This document shows, piece after piece, positions 31,632-40,886 of a stretch of 64,000 nt of DNA (the first letter of the stretch is position 1; the number at the start of each line of letters is the position of its first letter). Position numbers and translations under genes: made by a program. The notes below the pieces were generated by a model, which ran no database searches, was not told where the DNA came from, and worked only from the letters and a program-made list of their open reading frames with translations. The DNA comes from Sialis fuliginosa (lineage: Eukaryota; Arthropoda; Insecta; Megaloptera; Sialidae). The stretch covers positions 10,106,001 to 10,170,000 of the forward strand of contig OY540810.1 of NCBI GenBank assembly GCA_961205875.1, in the 5' to 3' direction.

Positions 31632-31946
31632 ATGTGTAAGTGCATTAAATATTCACCACAAAAAGATATATCGGGTGTAGAATTGATACGTCAAGGATTA
31701 ATAAACGCAACTACAACTGACAGCATTCTGAAGATGATGCTACAGGGAAAATTAATTATTTTATAAAAAGAAGACCCGGATAGAAATAATAAAATATGTG
31801 ATGTGGAATTGTAGATGAAATTTCGGATAAAAGTGATGTCCAATGTCCATATTGTTTTGATATCATCAACTAAAAGTGATAATAATATCGTGCCAGAGGA
31901 TAAAATTGTTACAATGAATTTAGATATGCTTTATGTGGCTGATTAA
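31632..31946 (+). pseudogene. Broken reading frame inside the foldback element
   Basis: A frame starting MCKCIKYSPQKDISGVELIR spans 104 codons to TAA at 31944-31946 but contains two stops, TAA at 31764 and TAG at 31812. A second frame at 31802-31873 reads CGIVDE..VQCPYCFDI. A slip of two bases would place a Cys pair (KICDV/CGI) before the CPYC pair, like a C-x2-C..C-x2-C zinc-binding fold; that is inference. The composition (charged, no homopolymers) looks coding, unlike the flanking repeats. I do not recognise the protein. It may be the remnant of the element's own gene or a captured host fragment. Confidence 0.4.
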
Positions 31947-32404
31947 TCGAAGAAGAAAAAAATTATTATGTAGTGTATATTATTTGAAATCATTGTATTT
32001 ATATTTGTTCAATAATAATTTCTTAATAAAATGTGGTTTACAGATTTATTACAGTAACACGCTTTGTAGTGTGTTAATTCACTAACACAATACAAAGCGT
32101 GTTCAAAAAACGTGTTAAAACTACACACCTTAAAGTGTGTTTATAAAAGAACACACCAAAAAAGGGATTAAATATGACTACATGAAAACGACACACTTAG
32201 GTGTGTCAAAATAACACACTTGCTATTTGCAGTGTAGTTATTCTGATTTTTACAACCGTGGTGGGGACTAAAAATGTATCAATATGTAAAAATTAATAAA
32301 CTTAAAATGTTTAAAGTATTTTAATAAATTTTCTTTTTTATCGTTTTTATAAATATTATGTAAAAATGTTGGATTTTTTAATAGTAAATATTTTAAAATC
32401 AATT

Positions 32405-32700
32405 TTAAAATTTCACTTGATCTTTCCGTTTCAGGTCAAGTGTATATCTGTCCCCTGAATACACATTCATAACTCTTAAACCGCTGAACCGACTTGATTT
32501 TATAGTTGAGTCATGCTAGTAAACGATTCCATATAAAAAAATATCGTGTAGTATCCTAAAACTTTTTTTTTCTTCTCAAAATCAATGCGTGCTACGGGTT
32601 ACAAATTTTAATTAATTTTTTTTTGTATACATTTTCTATAAGAAAAGTCATGACTACTTTTGTAGTTATATAAATATTACGGAACCTTGCTTCCTAAAAT
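32405..32700 (+). mobile_element. Repeat Z, internal fragment, diverged
   Basis: CACTTGATCTTTCCGTTTCAGGTCAAGTG, CTGTCCCCTGAATACACATTCATAACTCTTAAACCGCTGAACCGACTTG and TTTCTATAAGAAAAGTCATGA parallel the piece at 24350-24620. Confidence 0.5.
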
Positions 32701-32794
32701 TTTAACCATCGACAAATGAATACACTTTTTTTTTTATTTTAATTATTTCATTTCTGACCTATCGATAGACAAAAAATAACCTTTCAAAAATAAT

Positions 32795-32977
32795 AATCAG
32801 GCATTTATTAGATAATAAAATAGGTATATGATATTTATACACGCGATAGATTAGGTTAGTTTAGTAACATCTATCGTGCAAAGGCGAAACTAAAAACCTG
32901 TTTTATTGACGATCATAACAGAAATTTGTATTACCTAACCTGTATTATACGCGGACGAAGTCGCGGGTAACAGCTAG
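32795..32977 (+). mobile_element. Lep1-like Helitron, 3' half with intact tip
   Basis: ATTTATTAGATAATAAAATAGGTATATGATATTTATACACGCGATAGATTAGG..CATCTATCGTGCAAAGGCGAAACTAAAAACCTGTTTTATTGACGATCATAACAGAAATTTGTATTACCTAACC ends ..TACGCGGACGAAGTCGCGGGTAACAGCTAG|T. CGCG-GACGAAGT-CGCG is the short 3' hairpin expected a few bases before the CTRR tip. The 5' half is missing. Confidence 0.85.
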
Positions 32978-33548
32978 TATTGTATAAAATCTGAAAAGTT
33001 TATCAGATTACTTTATCGCTACTTATTATTTAAACTTTGTTATTTTGAGTTTATTACACTTAACGTTTCGGCCCACAGTTCGTGATTTTGTTCATGTCAA
33101 AAGCGACGCGTGATAAAACTAAAAAAAAACACAAAGTTTCAACAATTAATACTGTAGTTACATTACAATATATTGTACAGAAAGACACAATCAAGTTTCC
33201 AAACCATTACTCTAACAATACATATCTATCACGATGAAATGTTTTATTTCACTACGTATACGTTAAGTAACAATTTACCTTACCCTGGAAATTCTCAAAT
33301 GAATTATACATCAAATACAAACATACATACAAGTAAACAAACAGACGCAGACAATAGGCAAGTAAAGGGTACAATACGATGAAAATGGGTGGATTAAAGG
33401 TGGTAGGACGTGAACGTAAAACAAGATGTTCGTGAAAACGGATTAATTTTTACCGAACTGTATACACCGTGAATAAAATAGAAGCCACATACATACACAC
33501 ACACGTACACTTTGCATATATACATACGCTTCAATATACACTTATGCA
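32978..33548. other. Unassigned sequence
   Basis: No repeat shared within the window. The 69-codon frame at 33173-33382 has no splice or family support. A short ACATACATACACACACAC run lies near 33491-33506. Confidence 0.4.
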
Positions 33549-34144
33549 CAGGCGCGTATACAGGGGGAGGTCAAGGGGTCATGACTCCCCCCCCCCCAAG
33601 AATTAAAAGATACACTAGATATTATGAAGAAATCAGAATGTTATTTAAAGTAGTCAGATGAGTTCAAATTACTATGTATTCATAAATTTTCAACTACAAA
33701 ATCATTTGAATAAAAAAATAATATTATGATAATTAGCTGCTTGACTCGTAGAAATGAAGATTGACATAACTACTATTTTTAATATATCTAATTAATATTG
33801 AGAATAGCTAATAATAAAGTAATTATTTTATATTAGTTATGGGTAATTGATTTGACTTCATTTCTAGTTGCCATATTGTACATAACTCTCTCTCTCTCTA
33901 CTACCGTTTATTGCAAAATTCGATTTTATAAAATAAACAATTGAAGAATCTACAGTCAAAAAAATGTTTGTTTTTTCTGTATAAAAATTCTGGAACAGCC
34001 TGTATATTAAATTTTTTTACAAAATCTAAACGATAAAATATTTTGAGATTTATTATACGTTTATTTTAAATATATGCAGCTATTAAAAAGTGTTTTTCTA
34101 AATGTATGGCCCCCTTCCGAGAAGTAAGGCTGTATACGCGCCTG
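33549..34144. mobile_element. hAT-like element, 596 bp, non-coding
   Basis: The ends CAGGCGCGTATACAG (33549-33563) and CTGTATACGCGCCTG (34130-34144) are perfect 15-base inverted copies with hAT-type CAG/CTG tips. They are flanked by CTTATGCA (33541-33548) and CTTATACA (34145-34152), an 8-bp duplication with one change. Runs of C sit just inside both ends (GACTCCCCCCCCCCC, GGCCCCCTTCC). No frame for a transposase is present. Confidence 0.85.
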
Positions 34145-34464
34145 CTTATACATCTATATAAATTCCCGTACACATATACACTTATGTAGAGGCCTGGGTG
34201 ATCTGAATTATGTATTATAAATAAATGCTAGTAGGTTATTTGGTCAGGGGAAGATAGAATGAAATGATTTATTAATACGTAAAGGGAAGAAAAATTCGAA
34301 CAGTATTATTTATATTTAGAAGTAAAAAATGAAGGTTGTTTAAGAACAAATTGGTAACGTATAGGAACTAACTAAATAACTAACTTTAATATATTCTGAA
34401 TTAAGGTACATTTTAGGATTTTTTTAACTTTAAAAATTTATATTTTTAACTGTACATTGGAATA
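34145..34464. other. Unassigned sequence
   Basis: Nothing recognised beyond the flanking target-site duplication. Confidence 0.45.
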
Positions 34465-34799
34465 TCCATACTAATATTATGAATGCGAAAGTGTCTGTCT
34501 GTTAGTTACCTTTTCACGACTAAACTGCTGAACTGATCTTGATGAGATTTGACAGGGAGATAGCTTGTATCCTGAGGAAGGACATGTGTCCTTCGTGTGA
34601 TATTTGTATGTATTATAGGTTATATTTTTTCGGCGTAAACATCTAGCGTGTAAATAAGAAACTAAAAACCTGTTTTATCGACTATCATAACAGGAATCTG
34701 TATTATTCAGATAACATTATATTTAATGTTCTGTGGTATTACCTATCTAACTTCAACTAACCTATATTCCACGCGATTGAAGTCGCAGGTAACAGCTAG
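34465..34799 (+). mobile_element. Lep1-like Helitron, full length (335 bp)
   Basis: The element starts TCCATACTAATATTATGAATGCGAAAGTGTCTGTCTG directly after A at 34464. It ends ACGCGATTGAAGTCGCAGGTAACAGCTAG directly before T at 34800, so it lies between A and T as Helitrons do. The middle holds the family blocks TTACCTTTTCACGACTAAACTGCTGAACTGATCTTGATGAGATTTGACAGGGAGATAGCTTG, ATCCTGAGGAAGGACA, ACATCTAGCGTG and TTTTATCGACTATCATAACAGGAATCTG. It is the best reference copy in the window. It has no protein of its own. Confidence 0.9.
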
Positions 34800-35612
34800 T
34801 GTTAAATAAATTATGGATATTATTCATTAATTTATATTGAAACTGAAAGTCTCATAATTCCAGGCACGTTAAATACTGCTTTTAATAATATACATTCATA
34901 CATATTTATATGAAAATCATTGAAGTATTAAATATGTATATCTAAACCAATTTAAAAAAAATAATAAATATGTATACTGTAGTTAACTGTAGTATATTTC
35001 ACAGTCTATGGGCTTTAGTCCTTAGGCAAGAAATAATTTCATAAATATTCAAAGGACGCGTTATATCTACATTAGTTATTCGCATATTTTTTATTATATA
35101 GAAAACTTTTATCTAGCAACCATAGACAAAGAACTGATTACTCAGAATTAGTTAGTAATTTAAGAAACCCAATTATGAAAATTTTCATTTTTTTGTGCTT
35201 TTTAAGGTGGGAAATAGGATAATGAATTTTTTTTATTCAATTCCGTCGATTGGGGAATAAAATGAAAGATGATAATTCAACAAATTTAAATATACAAACG
35301 TGTTATTATTTAAAACTTCGTTAAACTTTGAAAAAATATTGTTAAAATATTTTGTCCCCTCCCCATATCTCCGAGATCAAAATAAACTTTCACTGTAAAT
35401 ACATTTTTTTTTTAATAATCCAAAATTGTATTGTATTCATACATTTTGTTTATTTGCTGCCATCATATTTAATATTTAAACTAATTGTAAATTGTAGGTA
35501 CTAATAGTACTGTTTTAAATTTTTTCTAAACATTGCTATGTTTGTGTTATCAATCTAGGTATTGGCGTTGCTAGTATTCACTAATACAATTTAAAATAAA
35601 TTAATCATACAA
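34800..35612. other. AT-rich; repeat Q similarity at 35255-35425
   Basis: GTGTTATTATTTAAAACTTCGTTAAACTTTGAAAAAATATTGTTAAAATATTTTGTCCCCTCCCCATATCTCCGAGAT resembles 62095-62190. The rest has no recognised feature. Confidence 0.35.
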
Positions 35613-35870
35613 TCCAGTATTATAAACGAGCTAACAAAATTTAAGAGCTTGCAAGCACTTTCAAATGAAATTTCAAACCTATCTGACAGTTCCCTTGAAA
35701 TTTCATGAAGTGTTTGACAAAGTTCGTGCACGCGTGGAATGTAAACACACAGTATTAAAACAGTGGTGATATTTTTTGAAAATTATTTTGTATGATACTA
35801 TCACAGAATTATTACCCCATTTGAAAGTGCTTGTAAGCTAGCAAATTTGTTATCTCCTTTATAATACCGG
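35613..35870. mobile_element. Family I MITE, copy 1
   Basis: The inverted ends are CCAGTATTATAAACGAGCTAACAAAATTTAAGAGCTTGCAAGCACTTTCAAATG and CATTTGAAAGTGCTTGTAAGCTAGCAAATTTGTTATCTCCTTTATAATACCGG, about 50 bp long. A second copy lies at 63431-63718, and a probable scrap at about 57105-57170. Superfamily unknown; the consensus tip is ATGTCCGGTATTATAAA. Confidence 0.75.
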
Positions 35871-36023
35871 ACATGAGTATTTTTGTACAATGTGTAGGAA
35901 ACACCAAAAAATCAAAAAAATTTCAATGTTACCGATTTCCAAATATAATTTTTTCCGGAGACGCTCTTATTACTACCAGAAAACTGAGAAATGGTTCCTT
36001 AATCACTTAACTAATTACATATA

Positions 36024-36432
36024 CCGTGTATTCCAAATTGATTAAGCCATAGGAAATTTAACATGAGGACAATTAGAAGTGTTGTAGTAACCTTTAATCG
36101 AACTTAACGATGTGTGATTGGTGCATTTTGAAATGCCGCCACAAAATTTAGTAAAATTGTCATTAGTATTTTGTTTTCAATTTTATATCTGCCAAAAAAT
36201 ATAATTATAATTTTATCTAGGATGCTTACTTTAATTTCATGAATGTATTTTATTCTTAATTAAAGTTGAAAACAAAATACTGTTGATTAATTTAAAATTT
36301 ATCAGTTCGTTTCGAGGCGGCATTCCAAAATGCACCAATCACACATCGTTAAATTTGACCAAAGGTTACTACAACATTTCTAATTGTCCCCATGTTAAAT
36401 TTCCTATGGCTTAATCAACTTGGAATACACTG
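36024..36432. mobile_element. Tc1/mariner-type MITE with about 120-bp arms
   Basis: TA at 36022-36023 and 36433-36434 flank ends CCGTGTATTCCAA and, on the minus strand, CAGTGTATTCCAAG. The arms (about 36024-36147 and 36316-36432) pair closely, e.g. GCCATAGGAAATTTAACATG with CATGTTAAATTTCCTATGGC and GATGTGTGATTGGTGCATTTTG with CAAAATGCACCAATCACACATC. The spacer is AT-rich and non-coding. Confidence 0.85.
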
Positions 36433-36451
36433 TATATACAGCTTAACCACA

Positions 36452-36665
36452 ATCAGAGTTGTCACAAGTACTCAATAATAGTACTAAAAGTATCAAGTAC
36501 TTATGAAAAAGTACTTGAAGAATTGACTAATTCGAACTATTTTTAAATGTTAAGTACTTTAAGTAATTTACTTATTAAATTCAAGTATTACCTTCAAAAA
36601 GTACTTGATACTTCAAGTAAAGTATTTTACCTACTTGAAGTATTGACTGCTTTGACATCAACAAA
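36452..36665. repeat. Cluster of palindromic AAGTACTT motifs
   Basis: From CAGAGTTGTCACAAGTACTCAAT to CTACTTGAAGTATTGACTGCTTTGAC there are about ten copies of AAGTACTT or one-base variants (such as AAGTACTTATG, AAAGTACTTGAAG, TTAAGTACTTTAAG). The CAGAGTTGTCAC start resembles hAT tips seen elsewhere, and the stretch may be a decayed hAT-type MITE with internal repeats. No target-site duplication was found. Confidence 0.55.
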
Positions 36666-36779
36666 TCACTTGACACGTGTTTCGAGTTTAAAAGAAGTCC
36701 TCATCTGGAACTATTGACCCGTTGGACTGTAAATTAAGAAAATAATTTAAACCATCAAGGAAATAATTAGATGCGACAT

Positions 36780-37090
36780 TCGATATACGTATATTTTAAC
36801 CTCTCCACCTAACAATACTCCCACCCATACTCATGCATACACACACGCACTCGCTATCGTAGAGCGGCACTCTGAGAATGAAATATGCATGAGATGTTGG
36901 GTCCACCACCACCACGCAGAGCTGCCGAAGTGGTCCGTATGCCGATAAAGGCCGCGGATATTCAATAATAGACCGTGCACAAAGATCGATGACCGGTTTT
37001 AAATCATAAACAAAGACGGTTGAAACGGGCGTGTGTGCGTGAGATACGGTTACTGCTATCTGTAGGTGATAGCACTGAAAATACACTGCA
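36780..37090. other. CpG-richer repeat-free patch, possible regulatory region
   Basis: The stretch contains CACACACGCACTCGCTATCGTAGAGCGGCAC, CCACCACCACCACGCAGAGCTGCCGAAGTGGTCCG and AAAGGCCGCGGATATTC, well above background in GC and with no copy elsewhere in the window. The 96-codon minus frame at 36796-37086 spans it but ends in low-complexity residues and lacks splice support. Enhancer, promoter or unique ancestral DNA are all possible. Confidence 0.25.
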
Positions 37091-37201
37091 TTTGTTTAGT
37101 TTTGATAGTTATAGTATGTTTGTGAATAATATATGTATGATTGATAGAATTTTTATGATAAAACGTAAAAATTATATTATCCTAAAATTGGTAGGAAATT
37201 A

Positions 37202-38071
37202 GATACTGGCACCAGTCTTGGACGCTTCAAGAGTAAGGTATTCAGTAGAGCTGGACGCGTGATCGTGAGTCAAATTAAAACAATCGTGCGTGACCGTGCA
37301 TGAGATATTTTTCACGTGCGTGAGTCCGTGAGTTAATTTTGATATAGAAGATATTTTTTTATAAACTTATTTGATCTTTTTTTAATATCTAAATTAATAA
37401 TGCATAAATATAATAATGTTTTGAAACGAATAATATGAATATAAAATATAAATTACATTAATCGGGCGTGAGTAAAAAAATAGGATTCGTGAGCGTGCGT
37501 GATCGTGAGTAAAAATTACTCACGCGCTCAGATCTACCGCACCCAGCTCCAGTATACAATTTTTTAAGATTTATGGTCTTCTTTTTTGTAATTCTCTTTA
37601 ACTCATGTTACTAATAAAACAAATACCTCTTTATTAAATCAATTTAATTACCAAAGTCCACAAATATACTTTGTTTTTTGTAAATTATAGCCTTTTATTT
37701 TGTTTATGACCCACAAGTCAGTCAGTAAAACCGATAATGGAAACTCAGTAATGGTCACTTGCTAATGATTACAAAATGATAAGTACTATTGCTCAAATGT
37801 TATAAAATAAAGAATCATAATATTTGAAACGATGTAAAGCAGATGATATGATAATATTTTTAATAATTAATAAATAAATTACATCCGCGATGTTTAAATT
37901 TCAACCATTTTGACACACATTGGCCGATTGTCATCAAATGAAGCTGTTTTACAGTTAGATTATGATTTAGTAATGGCAGTTATTAAATATCAACAAAAAT
38001 TTATAATTAAGTACATTTGATTAAACAAGAATCCGCAACTGGGATATTGCCTAAGATTGGTGCCACTACCT
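37202..38071 (-). mobile_element. Family D MITE, reverse, with a nested insertion
   Basis: It begins TA|GATACTGGCACCAGTCTTGGACGCTTCAAGAGTAAGGTA, is interrupted at 37241-37550, resumes AGTATACAATTTTTTAAG..AACTCATGTTACTAATAAAACAAATACCTCTTTATTAAATCAATTTAATTACC.. and ends AAGATTGGTGCCACTACCT. Without the insert it is close to the family length of about 535 bp. The join GGTA/AGTATACA matches the uninterrupted copy at 1664-2199 read in reverse (AAGGTAAGTATACAG). Confidence 0.8.
37241..37550. mobile_element. Nested MITE with GTGAGT/ACTCAC arms
   Basis: About 310 bp between AAGGTA and AGTATACA of the host D element. Its ends CAGTAGAGCTGG..CGTGATCGTGAGT and ACTCACGCGCTCAGATCTACCGCACCCAGCTCC are imperfect inverted copies. 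The interior repeats CGTGAGT-type motifs (CGTGCGTGAGTCCGTGAGTT, GGGCGTGAGTAAA, GTGAGCGTGCGTGATCGTGAGT). CAG-type tips hint at hAT, but the duplication cannot be fixed. Confidence 0.6.
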
Positions 38072-38620
38072 TTGGAGTAAAAATATTTTATTTATAAATT
38101 ATTTTCTGAAAAGTAGATAGTTCACATTGTACCAAAATTGTAATAAAAAATAATAAAAACTGTATGTTTTTCAATAATGACTTTTATCATTAACAGTAAA
38201 AATTTTATTTTGGACGCCATTTTGAAAGGTATAAATAAATTCATTTTTAGAGTTTCATATCTAAAATTGAAAAAAACGAAACCCTTTTAGGATCAGTTTA
38301 TTGTCCGTTTGTCTGCCCGTCAAGACCCTGTTTCTCAAGAACAACTAGAAGTATCAAGTTTACAATAATATAAAATATTAAGGTTTACTGTAAAAAATTC
38401 AAGTTTCTAGCTCAATGCAATAAAAAGATGCGGCTTTTCAAAGCGTATGTTAAACTATTAGACTGACTATCATCTAAACTTATAGGGTACTTTCTGCTGA
38501 CCTAGAATCTTGAAATTTGGCACGAGGGAAAATCTTATAACACAAATAAAGAAAAAAATTCGAAAATCGATAATTTCTAATTCTGTTTGGAATTATTACG
38601 TGATAAACTGAGAGTCTTTC
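38072..38620 (+). repeat. Repeat E, copy 2, longer
   Basis: Starts exactly at the D junction with TTGGAGTAAAAATATTTTATTTATAAATTATTTTCTG. It continues CGAAACCCTTTTAGGATCAGTTTATTGTCCGTTTGTCTGCCCGTCAAGACCCTGTTTCTCAAGAAC..AAACTTATAGGGTACTTTCTGCTGACCTAGAATCTTGAAATTTGGCACG..AAATCTTATAACACAAATAAAG. The last phrases are typical of a common lepidopteran repeat. Confidence 0.65.
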
Positions 38621-39552
38621 ATAGAGCGTTTTTTTTTGTCTTTATAACTATTGTCAGTATTTAAGTTTTTTATATTGGTACTTTTTATTTTATTTTAATG
38701 TCATTACTGAACAAAAAATTATTTAATTCAAAACCCTATAAAATATTGTAGAACATTTTAGAGCTATTTAATTGTTCTAATTATTTCATAAATATCTTTT
38801 TGTCATCCATATATATTAACAACAGAAATGACCATTACAAAGCCAACTAGAATATAATACTTTTTTTGGATTGTCAAGCACAACACTTCATCATTACTTG
38901 TAAGAAAGAAAAACCTTTTTTGATTAATAAAAACGATCACATAAAAATATATCTAGATGTACTTATTTAATACATAATACCCGATGTATATCATTTTTAT
39001 GTTCTTCTTAACACAATAAAAGCTGTTAAATATGGTTTTATTATAGACTTTCTTCCACTTTTATATTTTGTACACGTACTTATGAAATAGGGCTACACAT
39101 TTTCAATTTATTACATCCTGTAATTATAAAAAAAAAAATGCTTGATGCTTATAGTATTTTCAATTATTATTAAAACTAACGCAATTTCTATAACATTTTG
39201 TTAATATGCAAGCTGTAATTACTGTATAAAATGCATTTTATAAGCTCTTTTAATAACAAAGCAAACATATTAAAATGTTTAAACAGGAAGAGGAAGGTGT
39301 TAATACATAGATTTCAAAACTACTTAAATTCATTTAAATATTCTGCGTTCTACAGCATTTCCATGTTGCGGTTTTTGTTTTAATTGTCTATAAAATTTTA
39401 ACTAGTATTTTCTCAGAAGATACTTGTTTTAAAAATAATTGTAAAAATCAGTGGTGGGTACCAGAACAAAAATAAAATTTTTACATCTGTATTTATTGGG
39501 GGGTCAACCACTCTCCGAAATTTGTACAATGATTGTGTCAGTTTTATTTCCA
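38621..39552. other. AT-rich sequence, nothing recognised
   Basis: No shared repeat or supported frame. The 63-codon frame at 39451-39642 runs into the Lep1 fragment. Confidence 0.45.
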
Positions 39553-39668
39553 ATTAACTGTTACCCGCGACTTCGTTCGTGCGGAATAAAGGTTTTGGTA
39601 ATAAAAACTTCGGTTATGATAGTCGATAAAACAGGTTTTTAGTTTCACATTTGCACGCTAGATGACTA
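39553..39668 (-). mobile_element. Lep1-like 3' fragment, reverse
   Basis: TTAACTGTTACCCGCGACTTCGTTCGTGCGGAATAAA..GTTATGATAGTCGATAAAACAGGTTTTTAGTTTCACATTTGCACGCTAGATG is the reversed 3' end of the family. The tip is worn (AATTAACTG for ACTAGCTG) and the 5' two-thirds are gone. Confidence 0.7.
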
Positions 39669-39990
39669 CTGAAAATAGAGAGAAAAATTGAAATTTTTAA
39701 ACCGTAGATCTGTATCTCTAATCGTTCTTGAGATGTGGCTTCTCAAAGTTTTAATTTTTTCATAAAGGTAAAAATGGCCGTAACTTTTGAACGGGTGGTC
39801 GGAATTGATTTTTGTTTACGGATTTGAAATCAGCATGCCAAAATTTACTAATATGTATAGCTCTGACAAAAAATTTCCTTCAAATAAATACCTTAAAACT
39901 ACGGTGAAAGTTTCAAGAAAATCAATTCAATAGTTCTCGTGTCAAATCAGAACAAACAAGCACAAAGACGGCCATTTATATTATTATTAT
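39669..39990. repeat. Unclassified repeat-like sequence W
   Basis: CTCTAATCGTTCTTGAGATGTGGC..AAAATGGCCGTAACTTTTGAACGGGTGG..GAAAGTTTCAAGAAAATCAATTCAATAGTTCTCGTGTC and the end ACGGCCATTTATATTATTATTAT have the style of moth repeat ends. It has no second copy here, so the call rests on style and on being sandwiched between two Helitrons. Confidence 0.35.
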
Positions 39991-40795
39991 CTGTGCCCGC
40001 GGCTTCGCTCACGTGGACAACGGAATTATTGTTCAGGATTTTTGAAAAATATAGTTGAATTCAGTACAAACACGATTAATTATTATTGTAATAATAACTA
40101 ATCAACACTTTAATTACATAACAAAAACGAATCAGAAGTAGAAGTTATTTTTGTTCTATTTAAATTTACTAGTTAACTATTGAAAACAAAATAAACAATT
40201 GACGATCAAAAGATAACAGCCGAACCGAGGAAATCCGAATGGCAGCCGAGCGCATGAGAATCTTTCCCTCTTCCCCGCTACGACGCGACACCTCTTGAGT
40301 TCGCGCGTTATTAATAATATTTTACCGTATATAACTTATTTAAAGTTATTTACTAAACTAAACGACCAAATTGGATGCTGTAAAGGGCAAATTGTATCTA
40401 CATTTAAGTACTTATGGCGATGAAATCATTTATTTCGATAAGGATTAATGTTTTGCAAGTCATAAGTCCACGTAAAGAGAACCCAAATATCTTGAATTTT
40501 CTTTGTAACATAAAAGCAGTCATTGTGGCTTAAATATAAAAGTTAGATTTTGATTCTATACAATTCGTTACCACATGATTTTTGTTCAATATTTAACGGT
40601 TTAGGCAGCGTATTGCAAAAGAGCACGCAGGCGGCAAACTTTTTTTCCGATTTGATTTACTATTATCGTCTCTACTTATTCCTTATGTTACCTAACGTAA
40701 CAAAATATATTCTATAACCTGGTCAGGGAACATATTTATGAATTAACTAACGGACATACAGATAGAGAGACGTTGAGCTTTATATATATTAAGGA
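39991..40795 (-). mobile_element. 0.88-kb Helitron family, copy C
   Basis: CTGTGCCCGCGGCTTCGCTCACGTGGACAACGGAATTATTG to GAGAGACGTTGAGCTTTATATATATTAAGGA|T. The 5' TC tip (minus strand) is intact and followed by A. The 3' CTAG is lost: CTGTGCCC follows directly after (TAT)n. It is colinear with copies A and B, with a deletion of about 60 bp in the last third. Confidence 0.8.
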
Positions 40796-40886
40796 TATGT
40801 ATGTGCCTGTTATTTATATCAACCTACATTTTCTGTAGTACATAAAATGTTAGTTCAGTAACGAATAGATTGTAAACAATAAACAG

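Larger units (their letters stand above)
31104..32234. mobile_element. 1.13-kb TA-flanked foldback element with ACACACTT arrays
   Basis: TA (31102-31103 and 32235-32236) flanks inverted ends CACTGCAAATGC and GCTATTTGCAGTG. Clusters of ACACACTT/AAGTGTGT-type motifs fill the left (31126-31412) and right (32054-32220) thirds, about twenty cores in both orientations, and are absent from the middle. A perfect hairpin lies at 31201-31262 and a broken reading frame at 31632-31946. TA duplication suggests a Tc1/mariner-type mover, but I cannot assign it; repeated subterminal motifs are also known from hAT- and Mutator-type elements. Confidence 0.7.
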
